A stretch of DNA of 64,000 nt, from contig CANLUS010000003.1 of assembly GCA_947494325.1 (NCBI GenBank), positions 248,001 through 312,000 on the forward strand, in the 5' to 3' direction. The notes under the pieces are model-generated. The model was given only the letters and a program-made list of their open reading frames with translations, made no database searches and was not told the origin of the DNA. Positions 43,750 to 53,717 of the stretch are shown in pieces. Source of the stretch: an uncultured Flavobacteriaceae bacterium. Its GTDB lineage: Bacteria > Bacteroidota > Bacteroidia > Flavobacteriales > Flavobacteriaceae. The translations under genes were made by a program, and so were the position numbers. Within the stretch, counting starts at the first letter, position 1, and every line of letters starts with the position of its first letter.

Positions 43750-44561
43750 GTATAGAGGAAGATATACTAATAGAGCGTTATTTAAATGATAACTTATCTG
43801 AACAAGAGCTGAAAGATTTTTTAGTTCGTTTAAGAACTGATATTGAGTTTAGTGAAAGAGTTACGTTTGAACGACAACTAAAGGCTTCATTCAATGAAGA
43901 TAGTTGGAGCTCAATAGACGAAAATACAGAATCAGAATTAATAGATGCCTATAAGGAAGTTTATCGAAGTAACGATATTCGTGTCTTAGAACAGGAATTA
44001 AATCATGCAACCACTAAATATAAGACTTCTAAAAAAACTAAAATATTTAGATTGATGTTATATGCGAGTGCCGCGGTCATAGCGTTGTTAGTGGTTTTAA
44101 ATACGTTTTCATCAGCCTATACATCTAATGAGCTTTACGGTGAAATGTTGGACCTAAATCGTTTATCTTCTTTTATTTCACGAGAAAATGCGAATGAAAA
44201 TGAATTAGTGAAGGCTCAATTATTATTTGAAGAAGAAGCTTATGAAAAAGCTGCTGCCATCTTTGAAAAAGAATTGATTGCATTAGAGAGTTCAGAGGAT
44301 GCGAATATCTATCTTTATCTAGGTATTTCTCAAATGGAAATAGATGATTTTGAAAATTCAGAAATTACATTTAATAAATTGATTTCAAGTAATTTGATTG
44401 ATGCAGAAAAGGGCAAGTGGTATAAGGCTTTATTGTTTTTGAAGATGGAACGCATTGAAGATTGCAAAAAATTGTTAGAAGAAATTATTACTTTAAATTC
44501 TTATAACTCCGATAAAGCTAAAAAGCTTTATGGCAAACTATCAAAACTCAAAACCCCTTAA
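43746..44561 (+). CDS. TPR-containing membrane protein, candidate anti-sigma factor
   Basis: A 271-residue protein. The first 100 residues are charged and helical and contain ERYLNDNLSEQELKDFLVRL, resembling the N-terminal zinc-less anti-sigma domain of Bacteroidota. A single membrane helix lies at about 101-121 (LMLYASAAVIALLVVLNTF). The periplasmic part (about 150-271) has two or three TPR-like helix pairs (AQLLFEEEAYEKAAAIFEKEL, YLYLGISQMEIDDFENSEITF). Overlap with the sigma gene and the topology support an anti-sigma role. The TPRs on the far side could bind the lipoprotein or CHAT protein. Confidence 0.75.
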   Translation: MSIEEDILIERYLNDNLSEQELKDFLVRLRTDIEFSERVTFERQLKASFNEDSWSSIDENTESELIDAYKEVYRSNDIRVLEQELNHATTKYKTSKKTKIFRLMLYASAAVIALLVVLNTFSSAYTSNELYGEMLDLNRLSSFISRENANENELVKAQLLFEEEAYEKAAAIFEKELIALESSEDANIYLYLGISQMEIDDFENSEITFNKLISSNLIDAEKGKWYKALLFLKMERIEDCKKLLEEIITLNSYNSDKAKKLYGKLSKLKTP

Positions 44562-44585
44562 AAAGTACTACTCTTTAAGGGGTTT
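44551..44585. terminator. Intrinsic terminator after the sigma/anti-sigma pair
   Basis: AAACCCCTTAAA pairs with TTTAAGGGGTTT (12 bp) around an 11-nt loop, followed by CTCATTTAT. It overlaps the end of the gene at 44561 and may also serve the convergent DUF4136 gene. Confidence 0.8.
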
Positions 44586-44619
44586 CTCATTTATATAAAC
44601 AGAAAATATAAATTCTATC

Positions 44620-45225
44620 TTACTCGGTTTGTGGAGGGTATTTTGTCATAATCTCGGCTACAAACTCATTGATACGTGCTTCTTTCTTTTGCACATCTTT
44701 CGACGTAATCAGAGTACCTGTGCCCATACCTTGCCAGGCAAGTTCTTTTTTATCGGCATCGATTAAATCAATAAACAAGGTGCCTTCTGTAGATTTACTA
44801 ATATTGGTATTGTCAAATCCAAAACCTGCACCCCATGGGCTAAAACCACCCCAAGGTCCAAATCCACCCCAGCCAAATCCACCCCAGCCAAAGCCACGAC
44901 CCCAGCCAAAGCCTCCGCCCCAACCAATATTGTTGTTGTAAACGTTTACTTTTTCTCTAGCCTTCGTAAAAATATTAACTAATAAATCTGGATTATCCGA
45001 CTTTGTAAAGCCTCGTGCCACCAACTGTGATTCGATAGCCTTTAAAATACGTCGTTTGTCTAAGTCAGAAATTTCGACTTTGTCAATGCCTTTTTTATAA
45101 AAAGCAAATGTTTTATACTCTTTAAAATCTGCTTGCTGATCATAGTCAGCAGTTACTTTTATCGAAACACATGAGGTTGCAATCAAAGCAATCAATACGA
45201 AGGGAAGTAATTTTACTATTTTCAT
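44620..45225 (-). CDS. DUF4136 lipoprotein with glycine/tryptophan-rich insert
   Basis: A 201-residue lipoprotein (lipobox ATSC, Cys19) of the DUF4136 family: DYDQQADFKEYKTFAFY at the start, then conserved KRRILKAIESQLVARGFTKS and a C-terminal EGTLFIDLIDADKKELAWQG. The insert at about 100-140 is built from imperfect GWGGG-F repeats (GWGRGFGWGGFGWGGFGPWG), giving a short tandem repeat in the DNA near 44825-44935. It is probably the second gene of a unit with urocanase (14-bp gap). Function unknown. Confidence 0.82.
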   Translation of the reverse strand: MKIVKLLPFVLIALIATSCVSIKVTADYDQQADFKEYKTFAFYKKGIDKVEISDLDKRRILKAIESQLVARGFTKSDNPDLLVNIFTKAREKVNVYNNNIGWGGGFGWGRGFGWGGFGWGGFGPWGGFSPWGAGFGFDNTNISKSTEGTLFIDLIDADKKELAWQGMGTGTLITSKDVQKKEARINEFVAEIMTKYPPQTE

Positions 45226-45239
45226 CTTACCTAATAAAG

Positions 45240-47279
45240 TTAATTAAATAAATCTCTCAATATAGAATCATCAACACTGTTGGGGAGGGTAACCTTTAAA
45301 TTAGGTTCCGCTTGCATCGCACGCTTAATAGCAAAAACAGCCTCTTTATTACGTGCCCAACTACGTCTTGATATTCCGTTGTTTACATCCCAAAACAGCA
45401 TGGCTTTGAGACGTTTATCGGCCGCTTTAGATCCATCAAGAACCATGCCGAAACCTCCATTAATGACTTCGCCCCAACCTACACCGCCACCGTTATGAAT
45501 AGACACCCAAGTGGCACCTCTAAAACTATCACCAATTACATTGTGAATGGCCATATCAGCGGTAAACTGAGACCCATCATAAATATTCGAAGTTTCTCTA
45601 TACGGAGAGTCGGTTCCCGAAACATCGTGATGGTCTCTACCCAACACCACCGGGCCAATACTTCCATCAGCTATAGCGGCATTAAAAGCTTCGGCAATTT
45701 TCATCCGCCCTTCGGCATTAGCATATAAAATACGCGCCTGCGAACCTACTACTAAGTTATTGGCTTGCGCTCCACGGATCCACCGAATGTTGTCGGCCAG
45801 TTGTTGCTGAATTTCTACAGGAGCAGTCTCTTTAAGAGCTTCTAAAATATCGCAAGCAATGGCATCTGTTTTGGCTAAATCTTTTGGGTCTCCAGAAACA
45901 CATACCCAACGAAAAGGCCCAAATCCATAATCAAAACACATTGGTCCCATTATATCTTGAACATAACTAGGATATGCAAATATATCGCCTCCCAGTGCGG
46001 CATTATCTTTACTACAAAAGTTGTCATTTGCATCTTTATAAACTCGGGCATTGGCGCGAGAAGCTTCGAGTAAAAAAGCATTACCATAATCGAAAAAATA
46101 GGTGCCTTTTGCCGTATGTTTGTTAATGGCATCGGCTTGTCGCCGTAAACTCAATTGCACCTTTTCCTTAAATAAAGTTGGATTTTCGGCCATCAATCTA
46201 TTGGCTTCTTCATACGAGATATCTACCGGATAATAACCACCCGCCCATGGGTTGTGCAACGAGGTTTGATCTGAACCTAAATCGATATAAATGCCATCAT
46301 TATCAAATCGTTCCCACACATCTACAATATTTCCGAGATAGGCAATAGAAACCACTTCTTTGTGCTCTTTTGCTTGTCTAACACGAACAACGAGCGTTTC
46401 TAAATCATCTATAACTTCATCTACCCAACCTTGTGAATGACGTGTATGCACGGCTTTTGGGTTAATCTCGGCACAAACAGTAACACAGCCTGCAATATTG
46501 CCGGCTTTGGGTTGAGCGCCACTCATACCGCCAAGACCCGAAGTAACAAATAGTTTTCCGTCAAGGCCTTCACCATCTTTTGAAATTTTTCGACCGCCAT
46601 TCAACACCGTAATGGTGGTGCCATGAACAATACCTTGTGGCCCAATATACATATAGCTACCGGCAGTCATCTGCCCGTACTGCGTAACACCTAGGGCATT
46701 AAATTTTTCCCAGTCGTCGGGTTTCGAGTAATTAGGAATCATCATTCCGTTCGTTACCACCACGCGTGGTGCCTCGCTATGCGATGGAAATAAGCCCATC
46801 GGATGCCCGGAGTACATCACCAAGGTTTGCGCATCATTCATTTGTGCCAAATATTGCATGGTGAGGAGATACTGTGCCCAATTTTGAAAAACGCCACCAT
46901 TACCGCCATAGGTAATGAGTTCATGTGGGTGTTGTGCCACGGCATCGTCTAAATTATTCTGAATCATGTGCATGATGGCCTGTGCCTGTAACGATGTACC
47001 TGGGTACTCATGTATAGGGCGGGCATAGATTTTATATGATGGGCGAAATCGATACATATATATTCTACCATATGTTGTTAATTCATCGGCAAATTCTTTG
47101 CTCAAAATTTCATGATGTCGCTCATCAAAATAACGGAGAGCGTTACGAATGGCCAATTCTTTTTCGGAGGCGTTTAAGATGTCTTTTCGTTTGGGGGCAT
47201 GATTGATGCTGGCATCAAAAGGTTGCAAGTCGGGTAATTCGTTAGGGATACCTTGTAAAATATGTGCTTTAAATGTCAT
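45240..47279 (-). CDS. hutU: Urocanate hydratase
   Basis: A 679-residue urocanase, the second step of histidine breakdown (urocanate to imidazolone propionate), using tightly bound NAD. It is the longer form seen in Bacteroidota. Conserved segments include YGGNGGVFQNWAQYLLTMQYL, MYSGHPMGLFPS, NAGG-like HNGGGVGWGEVINGGFG and GCVTVCAEINPKA. The other hut genes are not adjacent. Its codon use looks more GC-rich than its neighbours. A DUF4136 lipoprotein gene follows after 14 bp. Confidence 0.96.
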   Translation of the reverse strand: MTFKAHILQGIPNELPDLQPFDASINHAPKRKDILNASEKELAIRNALRYFDERHHEILSKEFADELTTYGRIYMYRFRPSYKIYARPIHEYPGTSLQAQAIMHMIQNNLDDAVAQHPHELITYGGNGGVFQNWAQYLLTMQYLAQMNDAQTLVMYSGHPMGLFPSHSEAPRVVVTNGMMIPNYSKPDDWEKFNALGVTQYGQMTAGSYMYIGPQGIVHGTTITVLNGGRKISKDGEGLDGKLFVTSGLGGMSGAQPKAGNIAGCVTVCAEINPKAVHTRHSQGWVDEVIDDLETLVVRVRQAKEHKEVVSIAYLGNIVDVWERFDNDGIYIDLGSDQTSLHNPWAGGYYPVDISYEEANRLMAENPTLFKEKVQLSLRRQADAINKHTAKGTYFFDYGNAFLLEASRANARVYKDANDNFCSKDNAALGGDIFAYPSYVQDIMGPMCFDYGFGPFRWVCVSGDPKDLAKTDAIACDILEALKETAPVEIQQQLADNIRWIRGAQANNLVVGSQARILYANAEGRMKIAEAFNAAIADGSIGPVVLGRDHHDVSGTDSPYRETSNIYDGSQFTADMAIHNVIGDSFRGATWVSIHNGGGVGWGEVINGGFGMVLDGSKAADKRLKAMLFWDVNNGISRRSWARNKEAVFAIKRAMQAEPNLKVTLPNSVDDSILRDLFN

Positions 47280-47425
47280 GATAGATGTGCTTAAATTACG
47301 TTAATTGATAAGAAGTTTGATCAAGTAAGCTTGCACTAAGGATAACGCGTTGGTACTCTATGATAAGAGTGGGCAATCGCATTTTTATATGTCATATCGA
47401 AGGTGTCCAAAAAATCGAAATGTTC

Positions 47426-47704
<279 letters not shown>

Positions 47705-47706
47705 TC

Positions 47707-48609
47707 ATGAAAATGACACCTCTCGTCAGTGAAAATCAGCGTATTGTTTTCGATGGTATGGCATTCACCGTTAAACGGGAAGATCAATTACATCCACACA
47801 TCTCGGGCAATAAGTATCGAAAGTTAACATATAATCTGCTAGAGGCAAAACAACAAGGGCATACCACCTTGCTTACGTTTGGTGGCGCCTATTCGAATCA
47901 TATTGCGGCTACCGCTTTCGCGGGAACAGCATACGGATTGAAAACCATTGGTGTCATAAGAGGTGAAGAATTAGAAAATAAGATTGTGGGCAATGCTACC
48001 TTACGCTATGCACAAGAATGCGGGATGCAATTAGTCTTTATAACTCGAGAAGCGTATCGACAAAAATCGGAACCTACTTTTTTACTGCAACTTCAAGAGT
48101 TGTACGGGGCTTTTTACCATGTGCCTGAAGGAGGTACGAATGCTTTGGCAATAAAAGGATGTGAAGAAATTCTGACAGCGCAAGATCTCGAATATGATCT
48201 CATTTGTACAAGTGTGGGTACTGGAGGTACTATGACAGGGCTTATAAATTCCGCGCAAGCGCATCAAAAAATATTGGGATTTTCTGCATTAAAAGGCGAT
48301 TTTTTAACAGCCGAAATACATAAAAATACCCAACGAAATAATTGGCAACTAAACGGCGATTATCATTTTGGTGGTTACAGTAAAATAAAACCCGAATTAA
48401 TTACGTTTATCAATGAGTTTAAAGAAGAAACGGGCATCCCATTAGACCCTATATATACAGGTAAAATGTGTTATGGTATTGTCGATATGATACGACGCGA
48501 TTTGTTAGATAGAACACAACAAATACTAGTGATTCATACAGGCGGGTTACAAGGAATACATGGTATAAACGAAAAATTGAAGCGGCAACAAATGCCACTA
48601 ATAACATAG
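47707..48609 (+). CDS. ACC deaminase/D-cysteine desulfhydrase-like PLP enzyme
   Basis: A 300-residue fold-type II PLP enzyme of the 1-aminocyclopropane-1-carboxylate deaminase / D-cysteine desulfhydrase family. The PLP lysine is in HPHISGNKYRKL, followed by TFGGAYSNHIAATA and the phosphate-binding loop SVGTGGTMTGL. In this family such enzymes more often act on D-cysteine than on ACC; the substrate cannot be decided from motifs alone. A short 3-bp gap links it to the glucosaminidase lipoprotein gene, suggesting an operon. Confidence 0.85.
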   Translation: MKMTPLVSENQRIVFDGMAFTVKREDQLHPHISGNKYRKLTYNLLEAKQQGHTTLLTFGGAYSNHIAATAFAGTAYGLKTIGVIRGEELENKIVGNATLRYAQECGMQLVFITREAYRQKSEPTFLLQLQELYGAFYHVPEGGTNALAIKGCEEILTAQDLEYDLICTSVGTGGTMTGLINSAQAHQKILGFSALKGDFLTAEIHKNTQRNNWQLNGDYHFGGYSKIKPELITFINEFKEETGIPLDPIYTGKMCYGIVDMIRRDLLDRTQQILVIHTGGLQGIHGINEKLKRQQMPLIT

Positions 48610-48612
48610 AAG

Positions 48613-49488
48613 ATGAAGCGAATAGTAGTGATAGTAAGTGTGTTATCGATTGTAATGCTAACAAGTTGTGGTGCTAATAAAAGAGCAACTACGGCGAAAA
48701 AATCGCGTTATATGGATGCACCTACCGAGACTGAACCGGTGGTAAAAGAAGACCCTAGGGTGGAGGATACTACGGTGAAAGTAGAGAAAATTCCGTTCGC
48801 CGATGATTTGATCAATGACCTAAGAGCTCGAAAGCCTCATTTGAGTAAGAGTACGGGCGATTATATCGAAGAGTATAATGATATCGCAATTGCTGAAATG
48901 TTGCGTTATAAAATTCCGGCTAGTATTACCTTGGCACAAGGTATTTTAGAATCGAATAGCGGTAAAAGTAGACTAACTGTAAAAGGTAACAATCATTTTG
49001 GTGTTAAATGTCATAGAAGTTGGAAAGGTAAACGTATCTACCATGACGATGATGCTAAGCAAGAATGTTTTAGAAAGTATGAGCATCCGTTGCGCTCTTT
49101 TAGAGATCATTCCTTATTTTTATTTGAGCGAAAGAGATATGCGGCATTGTTTGATCTTAAACTAACCAATTATAAAGGGTGGGCGAGAGGTCTCAAAAAA
49201 GCGGGATATGCTACCGATCCTAAATATCCTGTAAAACTAATTCAAATTATCGAGGCATACGAACTCGATAAATATGATAAATTCAATAAAAAATATGCTG
49301 GAGGTGTGACACGTGTGTCAAAACCAAAACCAAAAAAGCCAGGTTCTTATATCGTGGTAAAAAAAGGAGACACCTTGTATTCGTTATCGAAACGACATAA
49401 TATCTCTGTAGATCGCTTAAAGTGGTTAAACGGTTTAAAGAGTAATAATTTAGATATTGGTCAAGAACTTTTTATAGAAAAGCAATAA
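48613..49488 (+). CDS. Glucosaminidase lipoprotein with LysM domain
   Basis: A 291-residue cell-wall hydrolase. It has a lipoprotein signal (MLTSC, Cys19), a Thr/Glu/Val-rich linker, a glucosaminidase domain of the FlgJ/LytG type (about 75-220; PASITLAQGILESNSGKSRL with the catalytic Glu, then NNHFGVKCHRSWKG) and a C-terminal LysM (about 246-291; VVKKGDTLYSLSKRHNISVDRLKWLNGL) that binds peptidoglycan. It follows the PLP enzyme by 3 bp. Confidence 0.92.
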   Translation: MKRIVVIVSVLSIVMLTSCGANKRATTAKKSRYMDAPTETEPVVKEDPRVEDTTVKVEKIPFADDLINDLRARKPHLSKSTGDYIEEYNDIAIAEMLRYKIPASITLAQGILESNSGKSRLTVKGNNHFGVKCHRSWKGKRIYHDDDAKQECFRKYEHPLRSFRDHSLFLFERKRYAALFDLKLTNYKGWARGLKKAGYATDPKYPVKLIQIIEAYELDKYDKFNKKYAGGVTRVSKPKPKKPGSYIVVKKGDTLYSLSKRHNISVDRLKWLNGLKSNNLDIGQELFIEKQ

Positions 49489-49497
49489 CATAAGAAA

Positions 49498-49517
49498 AGC
49501 ACGACTCTCGCCGTGCT
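49498..49517. terminator. Short hairpin between convergent genes
   Basis: AGCACG pairs with CGTGCT around an 8-nt loop, preceded by A4 and followed by ATTTCT. It is a weak bidirectional terminator candidate between 49488 (+) and 49571 (-). Confidence 0.4.
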
Positions 49518-49570
49518 ATTTCTACACCAATTCAACCAAACTTACCTATCTTTATATATCTTAGTAGCAA

Positions 49571-50023
49571 TTAAGATCTTCGCATGCGTTTGCGCTGCAT
49601 CATACGTTTTCCTTTTTGTTGCTTCATTCTTTTTCCTTTTTTCTTTCTTGCTTCAATCCAAGTTTCGTACTGCTCGGCAGTTAATATTTGTTTCATCTCG
49701 GCTTTATGAGCAATCATTGCGTCTAACTGCTTGTTTTTGCGTTCAAAAAGTTGAGCGTTTGTGGGTTTTTGATCGCTTTCTTTCAGTTTTTTACGCTCCG
49801 CTTTTTTCGCTTTGTGCTCGGCCACTTTCTGTTTATTAATAGCAAGAATTTGTTGTTGTTGCTGCAAATTTAAATCTAACAGTAAGGTCATTTTTTTAGT
49901 TTTGATCGTTGCAATTTGATCTACTGTAAATTCAGCTTTTTTTTGTTGTTTTTTTCGTCCTTCTTGAGCTGCGACACTTAGTGTGAAAAGTGCCATCAAT
50001 GCTAGTGTTATTACTTTTTTCAT
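49571..50023 (-). CDS. Small exported helical protein, Spy/LTxxQ-like
   Basis: A 150-residue protein with a signal peptide (about 1-20, ending SVAAQ) and a very basic, fully helical mature part. It includes LTAEQYETW, close to the LTxxQ motif of the Spy/CpxP periplasmic chaperone family, and a lysine/arginine/methionine-rich tail (KKGKRMKQQKGKRMMQ). Similar proteins are common in Flavobacteriia. A periplasmic chaperone or stress role is a family-based guess. Confidence 0.7.
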   Translation of the reverse strand: MKKVITLALMALFTLSVAAQEGRKKQQKKAEFTVDQIATIKTKKMTLLLDLNLQQQQQILAINKQKVAEHKAKKAERKKLKESDQKPTNAQLFERKNKQLDAMIAHKAEMKQILTAEQYETWIEARKKKGKRMKQQKGKRMMQRKRMRRS

Positions 50024-50347
50024 TTCGTTTAAATTTTCTGTTTATATACTGTGTTTGCCTTTTTGACTTGTGAAATTTAAAAAGGTTTAAAGGGAGTGAA
50101 TTCTTTAACAGGGTTTTAACTTTTAGAGCAAAAATAACCAGCCATTTTATTTAGAACGAATGAAGTCTTTTTTACCATTTGTTAGAAAAATTATACCGTT
50201 TACCCGAAAAAGGTACTACTCAAACTAATTCATCAAAAAAAACTTAAAAATCGGTTCTAGCTTTATTGTCGAAATGATAAATATTATCATTCTTAAGTAA
50301 TTGAGTCTACTAAATAGACAGTTTTATACTCTTTTTAAAAATTCATT
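50024..50347. other. Gene-free region upstream of the Rhs-type genes
   Basis: An AT-rich stretch between the divergent Spy-like and YD-repeat genes. No ORF is credible. It contains a perfect inverted repeat at 50273-50291 (AATGATAA-ATA-TTATCATT), 56 nt before the start at 50348, which could be an operator. Nothing else was recognised. Confidence 0.5.
50273..50291. promoter_or_regulatory. Perfect 8-3-8 inverted repeat upstream of Rhs region
   Basis: AATGATAA and TTATCATT flank ATA. It is symmetrical and lies in the intergenic region, consistent with a regulator-binding site. No T-run follows, so a terminator is unlikely. Confidence 0.4.
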
Positions 50348-53300
50348 ATGATAAAAAAAGCCCTCCTTTCACTTATTTTTGTATGTGCAACATTTGTAGT
50401 ACCTGCACAAGTTTCAGATTACGACATGCCCGAAATTATTGGCCCGTCACCAACGGTAGCCAATTTAATGCGCTTCGAAGAAGTACCCGTCAATTACTAT
50501 ACGGGCCAACCAGATATTTCGATACCCTTGTTTTCGAAGCAGCTAGATAAAGGCTTAAGTTTAAATTTGGCATTACGCTACAATACGCAAGGTGTGATGA
50601 TTGATAACCTGTCTGGGTGGACAGGTACAGGATGGTCTATGGAAATTGGAGGTGTGATCTCTCGAACAGTACGAGGAATACCCGATGAATTTGATAATGG
50701 CGGTACCTTATCAATTATGAAAGGCGTGTTTCACAACCCAGATTTTTGGAATTACGATACTTTAAATAATGCTCAAAAAGAAGAATTTAAATGGAAAGCT
50801 GTAGGCACAACCTTCGACAATTATGATACCGAACTCGATTTGTATCAGTTTAGTTTGTTAGGCGCTAGTGGTCGATTTATTGTGGTAAAAGAAGGTTCTT
50901 TATTAAAAGCTAAATTACTCTCTAAAAGTCAAAATGTAAAGATTGATTTGAATTACAATAGCAGTACCTATGTGATGAATAGTTTTGTGGTGACCGATGC
51001 TTATGGGTATAAATATACCTTCGATAAAATAGAAACCACGACGTCTACAATTACAACCACACATAAGTATCAAGGCGATAATAATGTTACACCATTAGTG
51101 CTTACCAGTCCAAATTCAGTTATTCAAAGTAGGTCGGCATGGCATTTGTCTAAAGTAACCACAAGTAACAATATAGAACTAGCAAACATTACATATACTA
51201 TTGCGGGTTACTCATATTACGCACCTACTAAAACTACTTATAACAAAATCACAAGTGCCATACCAACAGGTTTTTTACAGAACGCCTACAATAAAAGCAT
51301 TCTTAAACCAGCGGCATCATTCACATACTACAATACAAATATATCAACACAGAAACCCTTGAAGATAACCTTCAAAGATAGTACGAGTATTGACTTTGCA
51401 GTTGTTAATAACAATCACCCTGAGACAAACGGCTCTATTTTAAATGACGTAATTATCAAAAATAAAGTGAATCAAGAAAACAAACGCTATACATTTAATT
51501 ATAGTACTGTTAAAGGTCGCTTATGGTTAGATAAGGTCGACGAAAAGGCGGGCTCAGAAACCTTAAGCTATACCTTAGATTATATTGACAAAAACGGCTT
51601 AGCGGAGTTTGGTTATTCTAGTGACGCTTGGGGCTATAATAATGGAATCACTTCCAACCCTAGTGTCTGCAGTAATGGCTTATCCTATGATCCCAATACA
51701 ATTAAAAAAGGCTTGTTATGGAAAATTACCTATCCAACTGGAGGCAGTAAAGAGTTTACCTTCGAACCGAATACCTTTTCGTATGTAGGCAATCAGGTGA
51801 TTCCAGCATCAGAGTATATGTCAAACCCTATTAATGTTTCGGCCGCCGAGATCACGCGAAACTTTTCGGCAACAAATGGTCAAATTAATAGTATACCCCA
51901 AATTGTGAATTTTACGCATGCGCAAAGCGTATATGTATCTACAACTCTTACTGCAGGTAGCGCATCCGAAGCTAATCTTTATAGAATATCTCTTTCCAAA
52001 CTGGGCGGACCCAGTTATGAGTTTTCAGTCGATCAAGCTAGTTGTGCATCTGCTAGTGTAGGAGCCGGAGTTTATATATTAGAACTCATATATAAGACAC
52101 CTACCTTCGACCCCCATACTGTTTCAGGATCTGTTCGATTAGATTATGCTATCCAAAATGCAACGGTTTCAGAATCTCTATTAGGCGGCGGTGTTCGGAT
52201 TAAAGAAATTAAATTTAAAGATGGGTTGAATGAGGCAAAAAAAATCTCATATGATTATAACGATGCTAGCAATAGCAATAAATCTTCTGGTTCGGTTGAT
52301 GGGAGATTAGGAAATCTTTCAAAAGAATATACGCAAACAACATTTAAGTCATTGTTTAATGGTGCTACGAACAGTCCTCTTGGTTTTGGCGGCAAATTAA
52401 CAACTTATGAGATTACGTCTAAAGGAGTAAATGCGCAGTTGAGTAAAGGAAGTTATATAGGCTATAAAACGGTGAAGGTATCGCAAGAAAATAATGGGTA
52501 TTCTACCTATTCCTATACCAATGCACAAGACTATCCAAGTCCGGCTCAGGTCTTTGAATTCCCTTTTAGACCTTTTCCAAATATCGATCATAAAAGAGGG
52601 CAATTACAAAAAAGCGAAGTTTTCAATGAGTCAAATCAAAAATTAAAAGAAGTAACACATACCTATCAAAATTTTGAAGAACTTATTTCAACTTCTCTTA
52701 GTGTGATTGATATGGAACAATGCGAATGGAAACAATTTTATGGCACTTATGTCGACTATATTTCTAATTCACCAACGAATGTACCCCCATGTGGTCAAGG
52801 AACGTGTCTTTTAAACTATGATGACTGCGGTAATATTATGGTCCATTATGATGACGATTTAGAGTCAACATACACAAGAGTAATTGAAACCGCTACCAAA
52901 GATTATACCTATGTTGGCTCAAATCAATCGATCACCGAACGTGTAGAACAATACGGTTACAATACAATAAATTTTCAAAGAAATGAAGTCACTACCTATT
53001 TTGAGGGCATTGGTAGTAATGAACCTTATTATAGTACAAAAACATTCTTTCCAGTGGGTGGCTACCCAAGTAGTGATTATACCAGTACCCAAAATGCGGC
53101 AATTAGTAAAATGATCGCACTCAATAAAATAAATGTACCCGTATATACCGAAACCTACAAGAACACAACCCTCTTAACAAAGAGTCAAAATGTATTTAGA
53201 GAGTTTTTTACCAATATGGTGGAGTTAGAAGAAGTAAAAACAGCCAAGGGTAATCAGGGCTTAGAAAGCCGATTAACCTATCATAGTTATTATGACAACG

Positions 53301-53710
53301 GTAGAGTAAAAGAAGTCAGTCAAAAAGATGGCTCCACCACGGTGTATATTTGGGGTTATAATGAAACGCTACCCATTGCGAAGATAGATAATGCAACCTA
53401 TGCAGAGGTGTCGAGTCAAATACCCAATCTGCAAAATAAGTCAAATGACGATGATGACACTTGTACAGATCAGTCGAGTTGCGATGAGAAGAATTTACGT
53501 ACGGCATTGACAAACTTAAGAAATACAGCCGCCTTGTCTGATGCTCTGGTCACCACCTTTACCTACGATCCCGTCAAGGGGGTCACCAGTGTCACTGACC
53601 CCACTGGGCAAACCATGTATTACCATTATGACAGTCTAAACAGATTAGAAATGGTAACCGATGTAGATAATAAAGTAATTAGCAAGAACACTTATAACTA
53701 TAAAAACTAA
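50348..53710 (+). CDS. Large exported YD-repeat (Rhs/SpvB-like) protein
   Basis: A 1120-residue exported protein with signal peptide (about 1-21, ending VPAQ) and an N-terminal domain typical of Bacteroidota Rhs-type proteins (NYYTGQPDISIPLFSKQLDKG, LNLALRYNTQGVMIDNLSGWTG). Beta-rich YD-type repeats follow, including GVTSVTDPTGQTMYYHYDSLNRL at the C-terminus. It ends without the Rhs core or a toxin tip. It pairs with the DUF6443 protein 7 bp downstream, so the two may form a split Rhs/Tc-like shell. The route of secretion is unknown; no T9SS C-terminal signal was seen. Confidence 0.82.
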   Translation: MIKKALLSLIFVCATFVVPAQVSDYDMPEIIGPSPTVANLMRFEEVPVNYYTGQPDISIPLFSKQLDKGLSLNLALRYNTQGVMIDNLSGWTGTGWSMEIGGVISRTVRGIPDEFDNGGTLSIMKGVFHNPDFWNYDTLNNAQKEEFKWKAVGTTFDNYDTELDLYQFSLLGASGRFIVVKEGSLLKAKLLSKSQNVKIDLNYNSSTYVMNSFVVTDAYGYKYTFDKIETTTSTITTTHKYQGDNNVTPLVLTSPNSVIQSRSAWHLSKVTTSNNIELANITYTIAGYSYYAPTKTTYNKITSAIPTGFLQNAYNKSILKPAASFTYYNTNISTQKPLKITFKDSTSIDFAVVNNNHPETNGSILNDVIIKNKVNQENKRYTFNYSTVKGRLWLDKVDEKAGSETLSYTLDYIDKNGLAEFGYSSDAWGYNNGITSNPSVCSNGLSYDPNTIKKGLLWKITYPTGGSKEFTFEPNTFSYVGNQVIPASEYMSNPINVSAAEITRNFSATNGQINSIPQIVNFTHAQSVYVSTTLTAGSASEANLYRISLSKLGGPSYEFSVDQASCASASVGAGVYILELIYKTPTFDPHTVSGSVRLDYAIQNATVSESLLGGGVRIKEIKFKDGLNEAKKISYDYNDASNSNKSSGSVDGRLGNLSKEYTQTTFKSLFNGATNSPLGFGGKLTTYEITSKGVNAQLSKGSYIGYKTVKVSQENNGYSTYSYTNAQDYPSPAQVFEFPFRPFPNIDHKRGQLQKSEVFNESNQKLKEVTHTYQNFEELISTSLSVIDMEQCEWKQFYGTYVDYISNSPTNVPPCGQGTCLLNYDDCGNIMVHYDDDLESTYTRVIETATKDYTYVGSNQSITERVEQYGYNTINFQRNEVTTYFEGIGSNEPYYSTKTFFPVGGYPSSDYTSTQNAAISKMIALNKINVPVYTETYKNTTLLTKSQNVFREFFTNMVELEEVKTAKGNQGLESRLTYHSYYDNGRVKEVSQKDGSTTVYIWGYNETLPIAKIDNATYAEVSSQIPNLQNKSNDDDDTCTDQSSCDEKNLRTALTNLRNTAALSDALVTTFTYDPVKGVTSVTDPTGQTMYYHYDSLNRLEMVTDVDNKVISKNTYNYKN

Positions 53711-53717
53711 AAGCCTT

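Noticed and set aside
44669-44941. Plus-strand proline-rich frame over the DUF4136 gene
   Set aside because: It is the complement of the Gly/Trp-rich repeat; the minus-strand DUF4136 protein has a lipobox and family motifs.
49513-49839. Plus-strand hydrophobic frame opposite the Spy-like gene
   Set aside because: It is a shadow of the lysine-rich minus-strand gene, which has a signal peptide and a family-like motif.
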